Counted from the first letter of the stretch, positions 1 through 45,295 are shown. The stretch: DNA of 64,000 nt from Apostichopus japonicus (GCF_037975245.1 NC_092577.1:13881013-13945012); one strand, 5' to 3'. A program made the numbers and translations. The notes: a model not told the origin generated them from the letters alone.

Positions 1-33253
<33,253 letters not shown>

Positions 33254-34420
33254 ATCCTGGTGGCAACACACCCTAGTTTCGAAATACAAAGACTCTCAAA
33301 CTGCTAATGAAAAATCATGCTCTTAAAGTTATGTTAAATTATGTTTAATATTAAAAGATAGAAAGATAGATTTATTCAAGAGATAATTATTTAACCTTTT
33401 TTTTTTTTATTGATTAATTCTTAAAGTAATCAGTTCGTTTTTCTCTCGTGTTCATCAATGTCATTTTCTTTCAAAAAGCATTGCACATGTTTCAACACCC
33501 TTCTCTTTTTTTCCTTTTTTATTTCATCTGTAAGTTTGTGAGCACAAGCTCACTATAACAAAACGTTCATTAATCAATCTCATTCTATGATCTGATCTGA
33601 CAATGTTATCACTTAATATAGGTTGACAACACACAATCAACAGAGTCACGGGCTACTGCAAGAAATTTTACAACTTTAACCATTCCAGATGTTTTTTTAA
33701 TTTCTTTTATTTCTGTTAGTATTTTTTATTCTTCTTTTTTGGCTCTGTGGTTTTGTTTGTTTAGGATTTTTGGCTAACGTCGATGACTTTGAATATACTC
33801 TCAACTGGCTCAAAAGTATCAATCAAACTGTTTTGCTCCATGCCTTAGAGTTAGAAAAAAGTCGCCTGTATTGAAGTAACTCAAGAAAAATAAAAACATT
33901 GATTTAGTGACAGCACAATGCAAGAATTAAGCACTCACCCAGGAGACATCTAGATATTTAGTTTACGACATTTCAACGTTTAAATGAAATAGTTTCCATT
34001 TTCTTTTTCTAGTTCTTTGTTGTAGTTTAAAGGTTTTTAAAATTATTCTATATTATTAAAGAACATAGGGTGGTCTTTAGAACTACGTTTTAAAAAAAAT
34101 AAGATCACTATCTGGAAAATTGAAATGTTCAGTACACTTTCGTATTTTGTTTTTCTCCCTAATAGTTATGTGAGAACCAAAGTAAAGCATAATGAAATAG
34201 TTATGCTAGACTTGAAACCACCAAAAATGATATCATAAAATTTTACCTAAGTTGATAACTTATTGTCAATCTCTTTCTAGACTTTTCACTCATGTTGAAT
34301 AAACTGCTGCTCTATGAAAATAACTATGATTTCTTTGGAGTCATCTCTTGCTTTTATTCTGTTCATAGAGCTAGAAGTTCCACCGTATGGCTTAGTGAAC
34401 AGGGGAATATATATCTGTAT
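33254..34420. other. 3' UTR and flank of the mucin gene
   Basis: AT-rich sequence with no open frame of interest. Two possible poly(A) hexamers are ATTAAA at 33350-33355, about 100 bp after the stop, and AATAAA at 33889-33894. I cannot choose between them from sequence alone. Confidence 0.45.
33350..33355 (+). promoter_or_regulatory. Possible poly(A) signal ATTAAA
   Basis: ATTAAA lies 97 bp downstream of the mucin stop codon, in AT-rich sequence. It is the second most common animal poly(A) hexamer; chance occurrence is quite possible here. Confidence 0.3.
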
Positions 34421-34429
34421 ACACACACA

Positions 34430-34433
34430 CACA

Positions 34434-34491
<58 letters not shown>

Positions 34492-34541
34492 AATATATAT
34501 ATATATGTTAATGTATATGTGTATATAAATATATATATATT

Positions 34542-34572
<31 letters not shown>

Positions 34573-34625
34573 GTATATATAAATATATATATATATATAT
34601 TTATATATATATGTATATATGTATC
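34430..34625. repeat. (CA)n/(TA)n microsatellite
   Basis: ACACACACAC followed by about 180 bp of TA dinucleotides with occasional G, A or T interruptions, immediately before the first SINE copy. Confidence 0.88.
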
Positions 34626-34627
34626 TA

Positions 34628-34736
34628 TGAAAATCGTAATGAGTTGGAAAAACTTCCAGCCTCCACCGGGATTCACACCCGGGCCTCCCGCTTTGTACGC
34701 GGTCACCCTAACCAACTAGGCTATGGACGCTGATTG
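34628..34736 (-). repeat. tRNA-derived SINE, copy 1
   Basis: On the minus strand a tRNA-like head begins near GACGCTGATTG's complement. It has an A box TAGCCTAGTTGGTTA, an anticodon-arm-like region, and a B box GGTGTGAATCC. A short body ends with TTGGAAAAAC, then CTCATTACGATTTTCA, next to a TA microsatellite. The tRNA fold is incomplete, so this is a SINE rather than a functional tRNA gene. Confidence 0.65.
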
Positions 34737-34978
34737 TATGTGCAGAGGAACCGGTAAGGAAGGTCGTAATTCCACTGTAGGCGTTTGTCACCTGTATCGA
34801 ACAATACTCTTTCTGTTTTTGGTGACATATTTTGCCTTGCTCTAGAGATCAAACATGATGATAACCAACTTGAAAATCATTTGTGATTCCTAAAGCCAGA
34901 TCTCGAAAGAGATACTTTGAACAGGCTTTATGTGAATGAAATGGAGGTAAAGGACAAAGGCAAATGAATATATATAAA

Positions 34979-35105
34979 TGAAAATCGTAATGAGTTGGAC
35001 AATCGAGAACAGTGAAAAAACTTCCAGCCTCCACCAGGATTCGAACCCTTGGTCTCCCGCTTTGTACGCGGATACCCATACCAACTAGGCCATGGACGCT
35101 GATTG
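34979..35105 (-). repeat. tRNA-derived SINE, copy 2
   Basis: Same family and orientation as copy 1. The B box GGGTTCGAATCC is intact and the A box is TGGCCTAGTTGG. The body is about 18 bp longer (GTTCTCGATTGTCC inserted) than copy 1. The 5' end shares the same CAATCAGCGTC sequence, and TA repeats again adjoin it. Confidence 0.68.
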
Positions 35106-35107
35106 TG

Positions 35108-35196
35108 TGTATATATATATATATATATATAAATATATAGTTACATATATAGTTATATATATATATATATATATATATATAGGCTACATTTATAGG

Positions 35197-35240
<44 letters not shown>
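35108..35240. repeat. (TA)n microsatellite
   Basis: About 130 bp of TA repeats with TAGGCTA interruptions between SINE copies 2 and 3. Confidence 0.88.
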
Positions 35241-35246
<6 letters not shown>

Positions 35247-35362
35247 GAAATTGTATGAGTTGGAAAATCTAGAACAGTTAAAAAGAACTCCTAGCCACTA
35301 CCGGGATTCAAACCGGGGCCTTCCGCTTTATATACGGACACCTTAACCACACTACTAGTTGG
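35241..35362 (-). repeat. tRNA-derived SINE, copy 3 (diverged)
   Basis: More diverged copy of the same family on the minus strand, with B box GGTTTGAATCC and a degraded A box. The body contains the GTTCTAGATTTTCC segment seen in copy 2 but not in copy 1. Confidence 0.6.
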
Positions 35363-37095
35363 AACAGTAAAACCACAACCTGGCAAATAATGTGAATAAA
35401 GTTATTGCCGATGACTGTGTAAAATCCAGGGATGTTATAATTTAGTTTAAAACATCCTATCAGATAAAATCAATGTTGTATAATAACGCCTATACCCAGG
35501 GTACAGGGCATGTGATCAATACTGTTCAAGTACGCTAAACGGACGGACAGAGGCGAATTTGAGCTTCATAAAAGTCTTCGATACAACGCGGCATTAGATT
35601 AATCATGTGATGACTGTGCATATTGTGCATAATTTACAATTACTTCGTACAAAACACGGAATAGCGTAAGGCAACGATGGTCAAAGCAGTTCTTGTGTAC
35701 AATCTGCATAAACCATAGACTTTGATCAACAGTTATGTATAGGAAGGTACACAAACAATTTGACTATATGCTGAATAGGGATACAACTGACAGGCAATGC
35801 GATGTCGAACCAGGGTATAACACAACAATGGTTCAAAGGAAACATGCACTGGTACTTAAGGTAGTATACGCCCATTGAAAGCCCCATTGACTAACACACT
35901 AAATCACAGAAGTAATGTGGTCTCTACGTCTAGATCGAAGTTCTCACTAGCTAAACGATACCCATCACCAGACAGCTGACAAGTTGGCCTTTCATGGCAT
36001 CATCAATTTTCTACATCATGACCATGTAGATATTTTGCTATCCGAGCCGGAAGTTTTCGTAACTTGTTCCAAAACAAACCTCTTCACTTGCTGTTCCTTG
36101 GAGACCTAAAGGGGTCTTCAATTGCCTTAATTGACCCAATCTTTGCACCACATGTACTTCCCTTCATGCTCTTTAACATGCAAGCCACACCAAAAAAACA
36201 GACCCTGATTGATAACAGGCCAAAAAATATGTTTTCCTACTGCATTTTGGAGTTTTTCCTAAGATTGGAGAACATCCGGGCGGATTGATATAGACTCTAA
36301 TAGGAGTATGCCACCTTTCAGAAGAACCAGTTTGGTTTAGATTTAGATTGGTAACTGGTTCCACTAATGAAGCAAGTGTTCAGCGATTCCATTTCTCTGC
36401 TTTTACGCATTGTTTCAGTCTGTTTAAAACAAGGGGAATTATTAAATTATGAAAATGCGGAGAGGGATAGAAGAGACTGTCTAGACGTGAATATATAAGT
36501 GCAGTGATTAGGGTTTTGGGGTTAGGGGACCGCCTTCAGAAAAACAAACTTTTGGATGTCAAACGGTGCTTTGGGGACATAAATATACTATACATTACGT
36601 TTATATAGGTAGCTCTAATTGAAAGGTTTTGCTCGTAAATACTTTAAGTTTTAAAAAGGGGTGATGGAATACAAGACTAGATCAAGATTAGATGGTTGTT
36701 TGTAGTTTACTATACTCAAAAACTACAATGAAGGGAGGATTATTCCATTGGCGTACACAGGATTACAAAAGGAGGAGGGCTGGGGTGGGTACAGATTTAC
36801 CCAGAGTGATTAAAGAAGGGGTTTGAAACTTTATGTAATATCAGACAGGTATGATTTCATTAAGGAGGGTTTTAGGAACTTGGGTCGATGAGGCCGATTC
36901 CCATATTGGGTGCTCCCCACAAAGAAATCTGACATTTAAATAGCAAAGTGGGCACCATGGGTCATATGTACACTATATTTAAGTACTTCTATCATAATGG
37001 TCCAGGAGGAAGGATGTGCTCATAAATACTTATAACATTCCTTGTAAGAAGTTGAAAAAGTGTCTCGAATATTTATTCGTTTAAAATATTAGAAA
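35363..37095. other. Intergenic sequence, nothing recognised
   Basis: No coding exon, RNA gene or element could be supported on either strand. Short open frames (for example 36064-36288) show no family resemblance. Confidence 0.5.
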
Positions 37096-37290
37096 TGTTT
37101 ACCGTGGACTATATCATTAATATTTACCCTAGTCTGCATATCATTAATATTTACCATATTCTATGTATCATTAATATTTACCCTAGTCTACATATCATTA
37201 ATAATTACCAGTCAGTATATCATAAATATTTACCCTAGTCTGCGGGTCATTAATCATTACCCTAGTCTGTTGATCATATATATTTACATA
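37096..37290. repeat. Degenerate ~30-bp minisatellite (ATTTACCCTAGTCTG family), locus 1
   Basis: Repeats of ATCATTAATATTTACCCTAG followed by TCTGCAT, with many substitutions. The same core occurs at 45834-46265 and 55640-56390. Confidence 0.75.
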
Positions 37291-37323
37291 AGTAAATAGG
37301 TATTTACATAAGTATTTAAAACC

Positions 37324-37446
37324 GGTGCTGTGGCCGAGTGGATAAAGGCGGTGGCATTTGAAGCAATGAGGCTTAGCAATCGGGACGTTCGGGGTTCGAT
37401 TCCCGGCCGGGTCGCGAATTTGTTTTCCCAAACAGGTTTGCAATTA
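37324..37446 (+). repeat. tRNA-like SINE head
   Basis: A box TGGCCGAGTGG at 37331-37341 and B box GGTTCGATTCC at 37393-37403 have class-II (Ser/Leu-like) spacing. The acceptor ends do not pair and the T stem has a mismatch, so a functional tRNA is unlikely. It is followed by a body segment (CCCAAACAGGTTTGCAATTA) that reappears inverted at 45657-45696 beyond the DIRS element. Confidence 0.5.
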
Positions 37447-37804
37447 CGGAGTTTTCGGCCAATCAGATTGCTCGTGACGTCAGCATCAATAATGACCATC
37501 GCTTGGAAGTTCGAAGACATATACTGAGTTACACACTGAGACTTGATTGAGTCTAGTTACGGGGTTTCCCTTCAAACGCCCTAACTTCACTTTTAATGCT
37601 TGGATTACATGTTGACCTTACTTATGATACATACGCTACATTCTATTTGGTCGTGTATACGTTATCCACGATTCGTGAGCCGTTCTATTGAAATCAGAAT
37701 TCGTTTCGTGGAATGGGCAGGCCTACACTAAAATCAACTTCACGAAGCGAGTTCACTAGTCTTGAGTGATTATCTCTTACGTAACATACAGAGGTCGGTC
37801 TCCC

Positions 37805-37836
37805 ATGAGATCGTCTAGTTCACCACTTAGTGTCAG
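37805..37836 (+). repeat. DIRS left inverted terminal repeat (inner part)
   Basis: Starts ATGAGATCGTCTAGTTCACC and ends ACTTAGTGTCAG. Preceded by a 37-bp left-specific extension from GATTATCTCTTACG at 37768. Confidence 0.8.
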
Positions 37837-38521
37837 TGTTTAACTTCACCTTGCCGTGGAAGGACCGTCTACAGCGGTTCTCCCGGCTCCTTAATAGGCT
37901 TTTAGTGTTATGACTGTTAGATAATTCGGTGCTTTCCTTCCTGGAATGCAGATTGTCTATATGTTTATATACTGTTACGTAATCCTGGCGTACTTCGTGG
38001 TTCGCTATTGAGTATTGAAAGAATAAGAAAAATATTTGTTGTTTTGTTCTGCACGGCAATGTAGTACTAGTAGTGTATACTGTTGGAACGTTGGTATAGT
38101 TCTTTTAACCTCTGCCTCTGAAGGTAAACGCCTCGCTACAATTCGTCTCGGGAATCGTCTCGGCTATTAACGTTAGTGTGTGGCACACTGACTTTGAATT
38201 CGTGCAGTTGAACTTGGTGAGTTCTTGTTGTGTTGCCCATTATTTTGAGTCAAGCGTTGGTTAAATCGCCGGGTGCGATTACAGATTAGAGGCTATAGGC
38301 TCTACGCTTAGCCTATAAAGCAATTTCCGGGTGAGATTGCAGCAGAAAGTTAACGTTAAGATTTAGCCTACCTGAGGCTGTAGCTAATACAATAAAACGT
38401 GCATTTTAATCTCCGGGTGAGATTGCAAACGTGTTCTCCTGTTCCGGGTGAATAGGGAATTTAAAGCAAAAGTTATATTTAGACTATCTACCCCTCTTGA
38501 ATGGTTTAACATTCAAAAAAC

Positions 38522-39251
38522 ATGGCTAATACTTGTGAGGATGATATTATGTCCCTTATTGACGAGGATGAGATGTCTGGGGTTTTGGATGCGCCAGGTG
38601 GCTCAGGTACATCCCGATTAATTCCCTCAACTGAAACTACTCAAAGTTTTGATATGAAAGATGCAATTTTAGCAATGCAGAACCAAATTCAAGTATTGAG
38701 TAACAAGGTGTTAGGGAAAGACACAAATTCAAAGCTACTTGAGTCACAAAATGAAAGCAGCTCCAGCTGCAGGAATTTAGACCTTGAAGCAGTGTATGAT
38801 TTGTTGCCTGAGGACTCGATATATGAGGTCAACAATTCACCCTTGTCTCTGGAAGGGGCAAACCCAGTTACTGCAAATAACGATGCATTGTTTCAGGACC
38901 TTGTGGCGTTCTTAGAACTAGAAAAGAAACCAGGAAAATCTGTCGATGACAGAGTTAAAACATTAGTGGATAATGTATTAAAACAACGCCTGGCAGAAAC
39001 CAAGCTCAAAGGGTTATTGGTCAAATATGATATGCCAGCTAATTTAGAAATGCTGCAGACAACTCAGATAAATGAGGTCATTTGGAATGGCCTTCGTAAC
39101 AATACAAGAGCGTCAGATGTGAAGCTCCAAAAAATGCAAGTTTGTAATATTAAGGCAATTACAGCATTAACAACCTTAATGGATGACATTTTGTCAACGA
39201 GAGAAAAAATGGGCACTCAAGCAACGCTTATTAAGATCACAGATGCGCTGG
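38522..39251 (+). pseudogene. DIRS gag-like ORF, 5' part (interrupted)
   Basis: Starts ATG 38522 (MANTCEDDIMSLIDEDEM). The N-terminus is acidic, followed by a helical region (DDRVKTLVDNVLKQRLAETK). This layout is typical of DIRS ORF1, the putative capsid protein. The frame runs into a DNA transposon at about 39252, where a stop arises by chance. The rest of the ORF resumes in the same frame at 41462. Confidence 0.72.
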
Positions 39252-41461
39252 TGTGGCAGTAATGAGTGTCCGGGCGTCCGTAGGACACTTATTACTAGGA
39301 AATAGTGTCTCATTTGCGTGAATAGTGTCTCAGGGACACTTTCCCTTGCTTTCTACGCCACCGTGGAAAGTGTCCGGGTTCTCTTTAAAGAGATTTAACG
39401 TGGTTCTGTTGAGTCACAAACATTTCTGGCCCTATCTACGTTCCCTCATTACTTAAATGGAGGTAATTTACTAGCAAAGACCAGGTTGACAATGTTATAT
39501 ATCGGTCAGCATGCACCCTCAAAACTCGGTTAAAGCATAACTTATACTTCGAGTGTCGACTGTTGTGGGAAGAGGCGGCAAAATGTTATTATTATCATGG
39601 AGACTACACTCCAGAGGGACGCTGTCCGCTCTATTTCGATCGTCGACTGTCATAAGGCTGCATGATGAATGTTAAACCCATCTTCCGAACTAATTAGTCA
39701 TGTCTGTCTGACTCTGCTGCTTATCAATCGTTACTACCATTAGGGTAGTTGTTTGGAAGGTCGGAATTTCTAAACGTTGGAGAAAGATCAACCATGTAGG
39801 TCGAAGGTAAATGTATTTTAACCGATACGCGGCGGCGATAGTTCCCCCGCCATTCGGAGCATGGAGGTCAAATACGGGGTCAGAGTCGATATATTTTATT
39901 CAGTACGAGGGAAATGTGGCAATGTCCCGCGCTCTGCATTCTAGGTGTGAAAAAGTTTTGATTTCACGCATGCGTATTTGCATTCTACTGTAAAAGTATC
40001 TATAAGTCGAATGTACATGTCATTTTAAAGGTAGTCTGTGTAGGCCCCAAAGTTGTATTGTGATATGATTTCTAAAAGTTTTCAAAAAGGCTTTTCTTGA
40101 GGTATTTATAATCTCCAAATTTTTCTCAGACATTGTAAAAGAACATACAAAAGGACAGAATGTCCCAGTGTGGTAAATTTCCTACAGGGTGGTACAAAAA
40201 CAGTTTAAGAATTTTCACCAAAGGTTACCATATTTGAATATCTGGCATATTTGGAGCAAATTCAACATGCCTTTAAGCTGATTTTTGTTGAAAATGAATG
40301 ATATAGCTTAGAGGCCTTTATGCCCATTAACAATACACTGTAGCAACATACGTTTGTGAAGTTGATCAACACCAGTTGTGCATGGTGAGAGATTCGTTGG
40401 GAAATACCTTCTAATGTGATTCGTTCGTTGACACGTTATGAACACACGAAAACTCCTTACACTAACCCTCTGCTCCTATACCATATGTTTTTATATTGCT
40501 TCCCAAGTACCCTTTCCAACCAGCTAGGCATTGACCAATCTTAAAATATATCACATGAAAAGGAATTCCCAAGTATTTCACCATAGTTCACATCCACAGC
40601 CTGTCGAAAATTGAATAAACAGTAGTCTACCTTATATATGATTGCCTAACCAAAAAATACTGCTAAAAATGTGGACGCCAAAGCATGGTTTACTTTGATT
40701 TATGTAACCTTTTTCCATGTGAATGTCATTTTGTCTTGAGATCCTCGAAATTTCAAAAGTTACTAGATGTGAGGCTATCTGTTATTGTCAACGGTGTTCA
40801 AGCATTTGCATTAAAGTAGAAGGGAAATTTGATTATTTGTATAAAAAAAAGGTACTTGAAACAGCTTGTAATAAAAGTGAAGAAACAGATACAGTTGTTC
40901 TATGTCACAATAGATGTGGGATGTTGCAGGAGTTTTGCACAACTTTTGTAATTTTATAGTAATGTATTTATCTTATGCAGCAGAGATCATGAAGGAGCAT
41001 TAAAATTGCAATATTTTTTAAAATTCAATGTTTATTTCTATTCATTTGTCTTGTTTGTCTGTCCAAATAGTATCATGCAAGAAACCATAAATGACCATAT
41101 AATTCAGCAGTTTATCATGTAGTGAAACTGGTCTGAAATTCCTCCATAAATCCTGCTATTAAGAAATGCAAGATAAAAAGGCATACTCCAAACAAGCCTT
41201 GCTGTCCTGATGTTTTTGCACTACGTTTTCATGCAGAAGAGCTAGTAGGACACTATTTTCCTATTTGTTCCGTGCTTTTCTTTCATCCTGTCCGCGCGGA
41301 CAGAAAATCACCACACACGGACGTTTTTTCCTAGTTGATACTGTCCGTCCGGACAGATAATACTGTCCGCCGGACACAATTCCCCCCGAGAAAGATGTCC
41401 TACGGACACAATTCTCGGGGAATAGTGTCCGTGAGACGCCCGGACACTATTCCCTGTCACA
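39252..41461. mobile_element. Non-autonomous DNA transposon inserted in the DIRS gag ORF
   Basis: About 2.2 kb. Ends are inverted: TGTGGCAGTAATGAGTGTCC on the left and TGTGACAGGGAATAGTGTCC on the reversed right, both continuing GGGCGTC. The tetranucleotide CTGG flanks both sides (39248-39251, 41462-41465), and removing the insert plus one CTGG (2214 bp) restores the gag frame exactly. Both subterminal regions are dense in GTGTCC/GGACAC motifs, probable transposase-binding repeats. No transposase-like ORF was seen. The TGTNR-like end and 4-bp duplication would fit Ginger, Academ or Sola-type elements; family is undecided. Confidence 0.75.
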
Positions 41462-41827
41462 CTGGCACTATTGGGCAGTGCGAACATGGAACTCAACCAT
41501 TTTCGGCGTGAGTTAATCAGACCAGATTTGAGACTAGAGTATAGAAATCTGTGTAACCGGTCAAATCCAGTTACTACAATGTTGATGGGTGATGATGTAT
41601 CCCAAAAATTAAGAGACATAGCTGAGGCTAACCGAGTGTCCGCACGTATAAGTACGGCAAATCGGGGGAGAGGCAGAGGTTCAAGGCCACCTTACACACG
41701 TGGTACATTTCGTGGCAGAGGATTCTCTAGAGGGTCTGGTCATTTTTTAGACCGTGGCATGATGGGCAACAAACGTGCCAGAGGACAAATGACCCACTAC
41801 CGACCCCCGAAACAACCAAGACATTAG
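41462..41827 (+). pseudogene. DIRS gag-like ORF, 3' part
   Basis: Resumes in the same frame as 38522-39251 and ends at TAG 41825-41827. Contains LLGSANMELNHFRRELIRPD, a GDDVSQKL segment, then an Arg-Gly-rich tail (NRGRGRGSRP, TFRGRGFSRGSG) as in other DIRS gag-like proteins, suggesting RNA binding. The RT frame overlaps its end in the -1 frame. Confidence 0.72.
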
Positions 41828-41828
41828 A

Positions 41829-43899
41829 TTGTCGAGGTAAGGAATATGTTGTTAATGATTTTCAGTTAATATCAACAGAAGCCATAGGTGGTAGAATAAA
41901 AAACTGCTTGCCAAGGTGGCGGGAGTTGACATCTGATAAAACTATCCTTGAGTGGGTAACAGGATACAAAATCGAATTTAAGGACCAAGAGCCATTTCAG
42001 TTGAGACCACCGTTACAACCAAAACGTACAATAGCCGAAATGAGTATTATTCAAGATGAAATAGAAAAGTTACTCTCCAAATGTGTAATAGAACGGGTGA
42101 CACATACCCAGGGGGAATATATTTCAAACATTTTTGTTATTCCCAAAAAGATGGTTCAAATAGAGTTATATTTAATCTCAGAAGATTAAATTTGCATATC
42201 CGGTATCACCATTTCAAAATGGATTCCTTGGCATCAGCTTTAAAGTTAATGCATAAGAACTGCTATATGGCTTCTGTGGATTTAAAAGATGCATACTATT
42301 CGGTTCCAGTATATAATTGCTTCAGAAAATTTTTGCGTTTTCGATGGAAAAATGAGCTGTTTCAGTTTACTTGCTTGCCAATGGGCATTACGTCAGCCCC
42401 AAGGGTTTTTACGAAATTGCTGAAACCCTTGTTTGCCTATTTGCGGAAACAAGGAGTTGATTGTATGGGGTATATTGACGATTCATTTTTACTAGCGAAT
42501 AGTTATGAAGACTGCTTAAGTGCTGTTCAGCAAACAGTCAGCTTATTTCAAGAGCTAGGTTTCATTGTTCACACTAAGAAATCAATATTGAAACCATCCA
42601 GAGAACTAATTTATTTAGGGTTCATGTTGAACAGAAATGACAGTTCGGCCAACATCAAACAAGATAATTGAGGTTCTGGGTCATATTTCCAGGTTAAAAC
42701 AGAAATTCACACCTTCGGTGAGGGAGGTAGCAGCTGTTATTGGCTACCTTGTGTCTCTCTTCTCAGGGGTGCGACATGGCCCCCTCTTTTATAGGTTTTT
42801 AGAGAGGGAAAAAACTTCGGCTCTCCAACGTAATTTTGGTAACTTTGACAGTCCAATGTTACTCTCATCCCAAGCATTAGAAGAGTTATCTTGGTGGGAG
42901 GAGCATTTGAAAGGGAACTACCGGGAAATTTTGATTCCGGACCCACTTCTAATCATTCAAACTGATGCATCCCTATTTGGGTGGGGTGCTGTTACACTTA
43001 GGCCGCATGCGCAAGCGTCGGGCGTGTGGAACCCACAAGAGCAGAGTTTACATATAAATGTACTGGAATTAAAAGCTATTCTACAAGCGTTGAAAAAGCT
43101 GTGTTTAGGCTCCAAGGATATCCACATTCGTATCCAGTCAGATAATACAACAGCTGTAGCATATGTTAATAACATGGGAGGCTCGCATTCCATGCAGTCT
43201 AGTTTGGTTGCTAAGGCTATCTGGTTATGGGCAATTGAACGGAATATTTGGATTTCTGCTGCCTTTTTACCAGGGAAAGACAATGTAGTAGCGGACAAAT
43301 TATCACGTCCACAGAAACATCATACCGAGTGGATGTTGCAACCAAAGTTTTTTGGCGATATTGTAGCTAGGTTTGGATACCCTAGCATAGATTTATTCGC
43401 ATCAAAATTTAACAAACAAATAGATACATATGCATCATGGAAGCCAGATTCAAAGGCATGTTTTGTGGACGCCTTTTCGGTAAATTGGAAAGACTTTTAT
43501 TTTTATGCCTTTCCCCCTTTTAGTCTCATTGGCAAAATGATACAAAAAATAAAAATAGATGAGGCATATGGAATTGTTATTGTGCCAGATTGGCCTTCCC
43601 AACCTTGGTTTACAACTTTGGTGTCTCTTCTTACCGCAAATCCAATTATTATTCCACAGAGGTTGGACATGCTGGTACTTCCGGGAGATACATTTCGACA
43701 TCCGCTTTGCCCCAAACTGCGGCTTCTGGCTTGCCGCTTGTCGGGGAGGCACTCCGAATGCAAGGATTTTCACCAGAATCTAGCAAAATTATCATTTCAT
43801 CATGGCGAAAAGGAACACAAAAACAATATGCAGGTTTCCACAGAAAGTGGGGACAGTTTTGTATTCAAAGGGAGGTGGATATGTTTCGACCGTCTTTGA
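41829..43899 (+). pseudogene. DIRS reverse transcriptase / RNase H (with possible methyltransferase-like region), frameshifted
   Basis: RT motifs seen: FVIPKK, VDLKDAYYSVPV (motif A Asp), MGITSAPRVFTKLL, and GYIDDS (catalytic YxDD). RNase H motifs: TDASLFGWGAV, INVLELKAI, SDNTTAVAYVN and GKDNVVADKLSR. The segment IDLFASKFN to YAFPPFSLI and VPDWPSQPW matches the region described as methyltransferase-like in DIRS elements. The frame changes near 42145, where an A run seems one base short, and back near 42636 (one extra base). The central RT segment is therefore out of frame with both flanks. These may be real decay or assembly indels. Confidence 0.8.
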
Positions 43900-44701
43900 C
43901 GGATGTAGTAACATTCCTTACCCACCTATTCAATTCCGGACTCGGTTATAGTTCATTGAACACCGCACGGTGTGCTCTTTCATCAATAATTATGAGGGAT
44001 TCTGATAATACCATAGGCAACCATCCTTTGGTATCAAGATTTATAAAGGGAGTTTATCATCTAAGACCGCCTTCATGTCGGTACGATAACATTTGGGATG
44101 TTTCAATAGTGTTAAGGTATTTAAGAGGCCTGCATCCTTTAAGTTCACTTTCTATGAAGATGCTAACACTGAAACTGGTTACTTTAGTGGCACTAGTTTC
44201 CGCTCAAAGATTACAAACCTTGCAGCTATTAGATATCTCCACAGTGCATGGGGATGGCAGTACTTTTGTCTTTACGATCCCTGACCAGATCAAACAATCA
44301 CGACCTGGATCTGGTCCGATAAAAGTTGTACTAAGAGACTTTCAAGAAGATCAATCGATTAGTGTTGTGAAAGTATTAGAGTTCTATCTCAAACAAACAA
44401 AGAACCTAAGAGGTAGTTGCTCAAAACTATTTATTAGTTATGTAAAACCGCATGCTGCAGTTTCTCGTGACACGCTTGCAAGATGGATCAAGCTGGTCTT
44501 GGATTTGTCCGGAGTTGATACGAAACATTTTCCGCTCATAGTACAAGAGCCGCATCAACTTCAGCCGCCTACTCTAGGAGTGTGCCGATCGAAGAAATAT
44601 TAAAAGTTGCTGGATGGAAGTCAGAAAAAACGTTTGCGAAGTTTTACAATAAGGAGGTTCTCCATCAAAACGAGACATTTACAAACATCCTGTTAAGTTA
44701 A
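43590..44701 (+). pseudogene. DIRS tyrosine recombinase, frameshifted near its C-terminus
   Basis: Overlaps the RNase H frame end, as is usual in DIRS elements. The region around FHRKWGQFC is the SAM-like/core-binding domain. Catalytic residues are visible: Arg in LVSAQRLQTLQLLDI, HxxR in AHSTRAAS, and Tyr in GWKSEKTFAKFYNKE. The last two lie in a different frame from the first, because a T run near 44530 is one base short; the terminal segment ends at TAA 44699-44701. This enzyme would integrate the circular cDNA; in this copy it should be inactive unless the indel is an assembly error. Confidence 0.8.
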
Positions 44702-45073
44702 TACTATTATTACGCCTGCTATCGAAGAGGCACATTTGTGTTGCGTGCATTGAACACATGCTAAGATTCAGTTACTAAAACAATGTTATCCTTCTGTTCG
44801 TAAGCTTCTGTTCACAAAATGACAGAACAGAAATTATTCCCTTCACTGGTGCAAAAGGAAAGAAAGTATATTGTTAATAACGTTCTCAAATAACTAAAAG
44901 AAATTCATATTATTTGTTGTTAACCATATGGTTTATTGTGTTTACAAGTAAGTACACAGTCATTGAGCAGAGTGAATCACTCTAGTCAAGTACAAAATAA
45001 AACAAAGAAGACACAGAAAATTTGTTGATCTACGAGTTATTCTCCTTGCTTCGTGTTCACTTCAAGCTTTAAA

Positions 45074-45135
45074 GTCTCATGGGAGACCGACCTCTGTATG
45101 TTACGTAAGAGATAATCCTAAAATTAAATGAGACT
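45074..45135. repeat. DIRS internal complementary region (ICR)
   Basis: 45074-45113 is complementary to the left extension, and the following CCTAAAATT segment is complementary to the right extension. The ICR itself is bounded by GTCTCAT and ATGAGAC. In DIRS1 the ICR templates completion of the ends during circle formation. Confidence 0.75.
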
Positions 45136-45263
45136 TCGCAGAAGTTGAAATTTGATTAAGATTATCTCGTCGTAACATACAGGGAGAGGGATCACATGCC
45201 CTCCCTTAGCCCAACCCGTTTTGGTCGGATTTGGTTTCGAAGTGAACCCTCATCTTTAAAAGA

Positions 45264-45295
45264 CTGACACTAAGTGGTGAATTAGACGATCTCAT
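45264..45295 (-). repeat. DIRS right inverted terminal repeat (inner part)
   Basis: Reverse complement of 37805-37836 with one mismatch, followed by a right-specific extension ending AATTTTAGGATTAT at 45315. Confidence 0.8.

Noticed and set aside
37324-37410. Functional tRNA gene (Ser/Leu-like)
   Set aside because: A and B boxes are present but acceptor ends do not pair, the T stem is mismatched and a repeated body follows. It is treated as a SINE head.
39811-40959. Small ORFs inside the DNA transposon
   Set aside because: Short, unrelated to any transposase signature I know, and without conserved acidic catalytic motifs; the element is considered non-autonomous.
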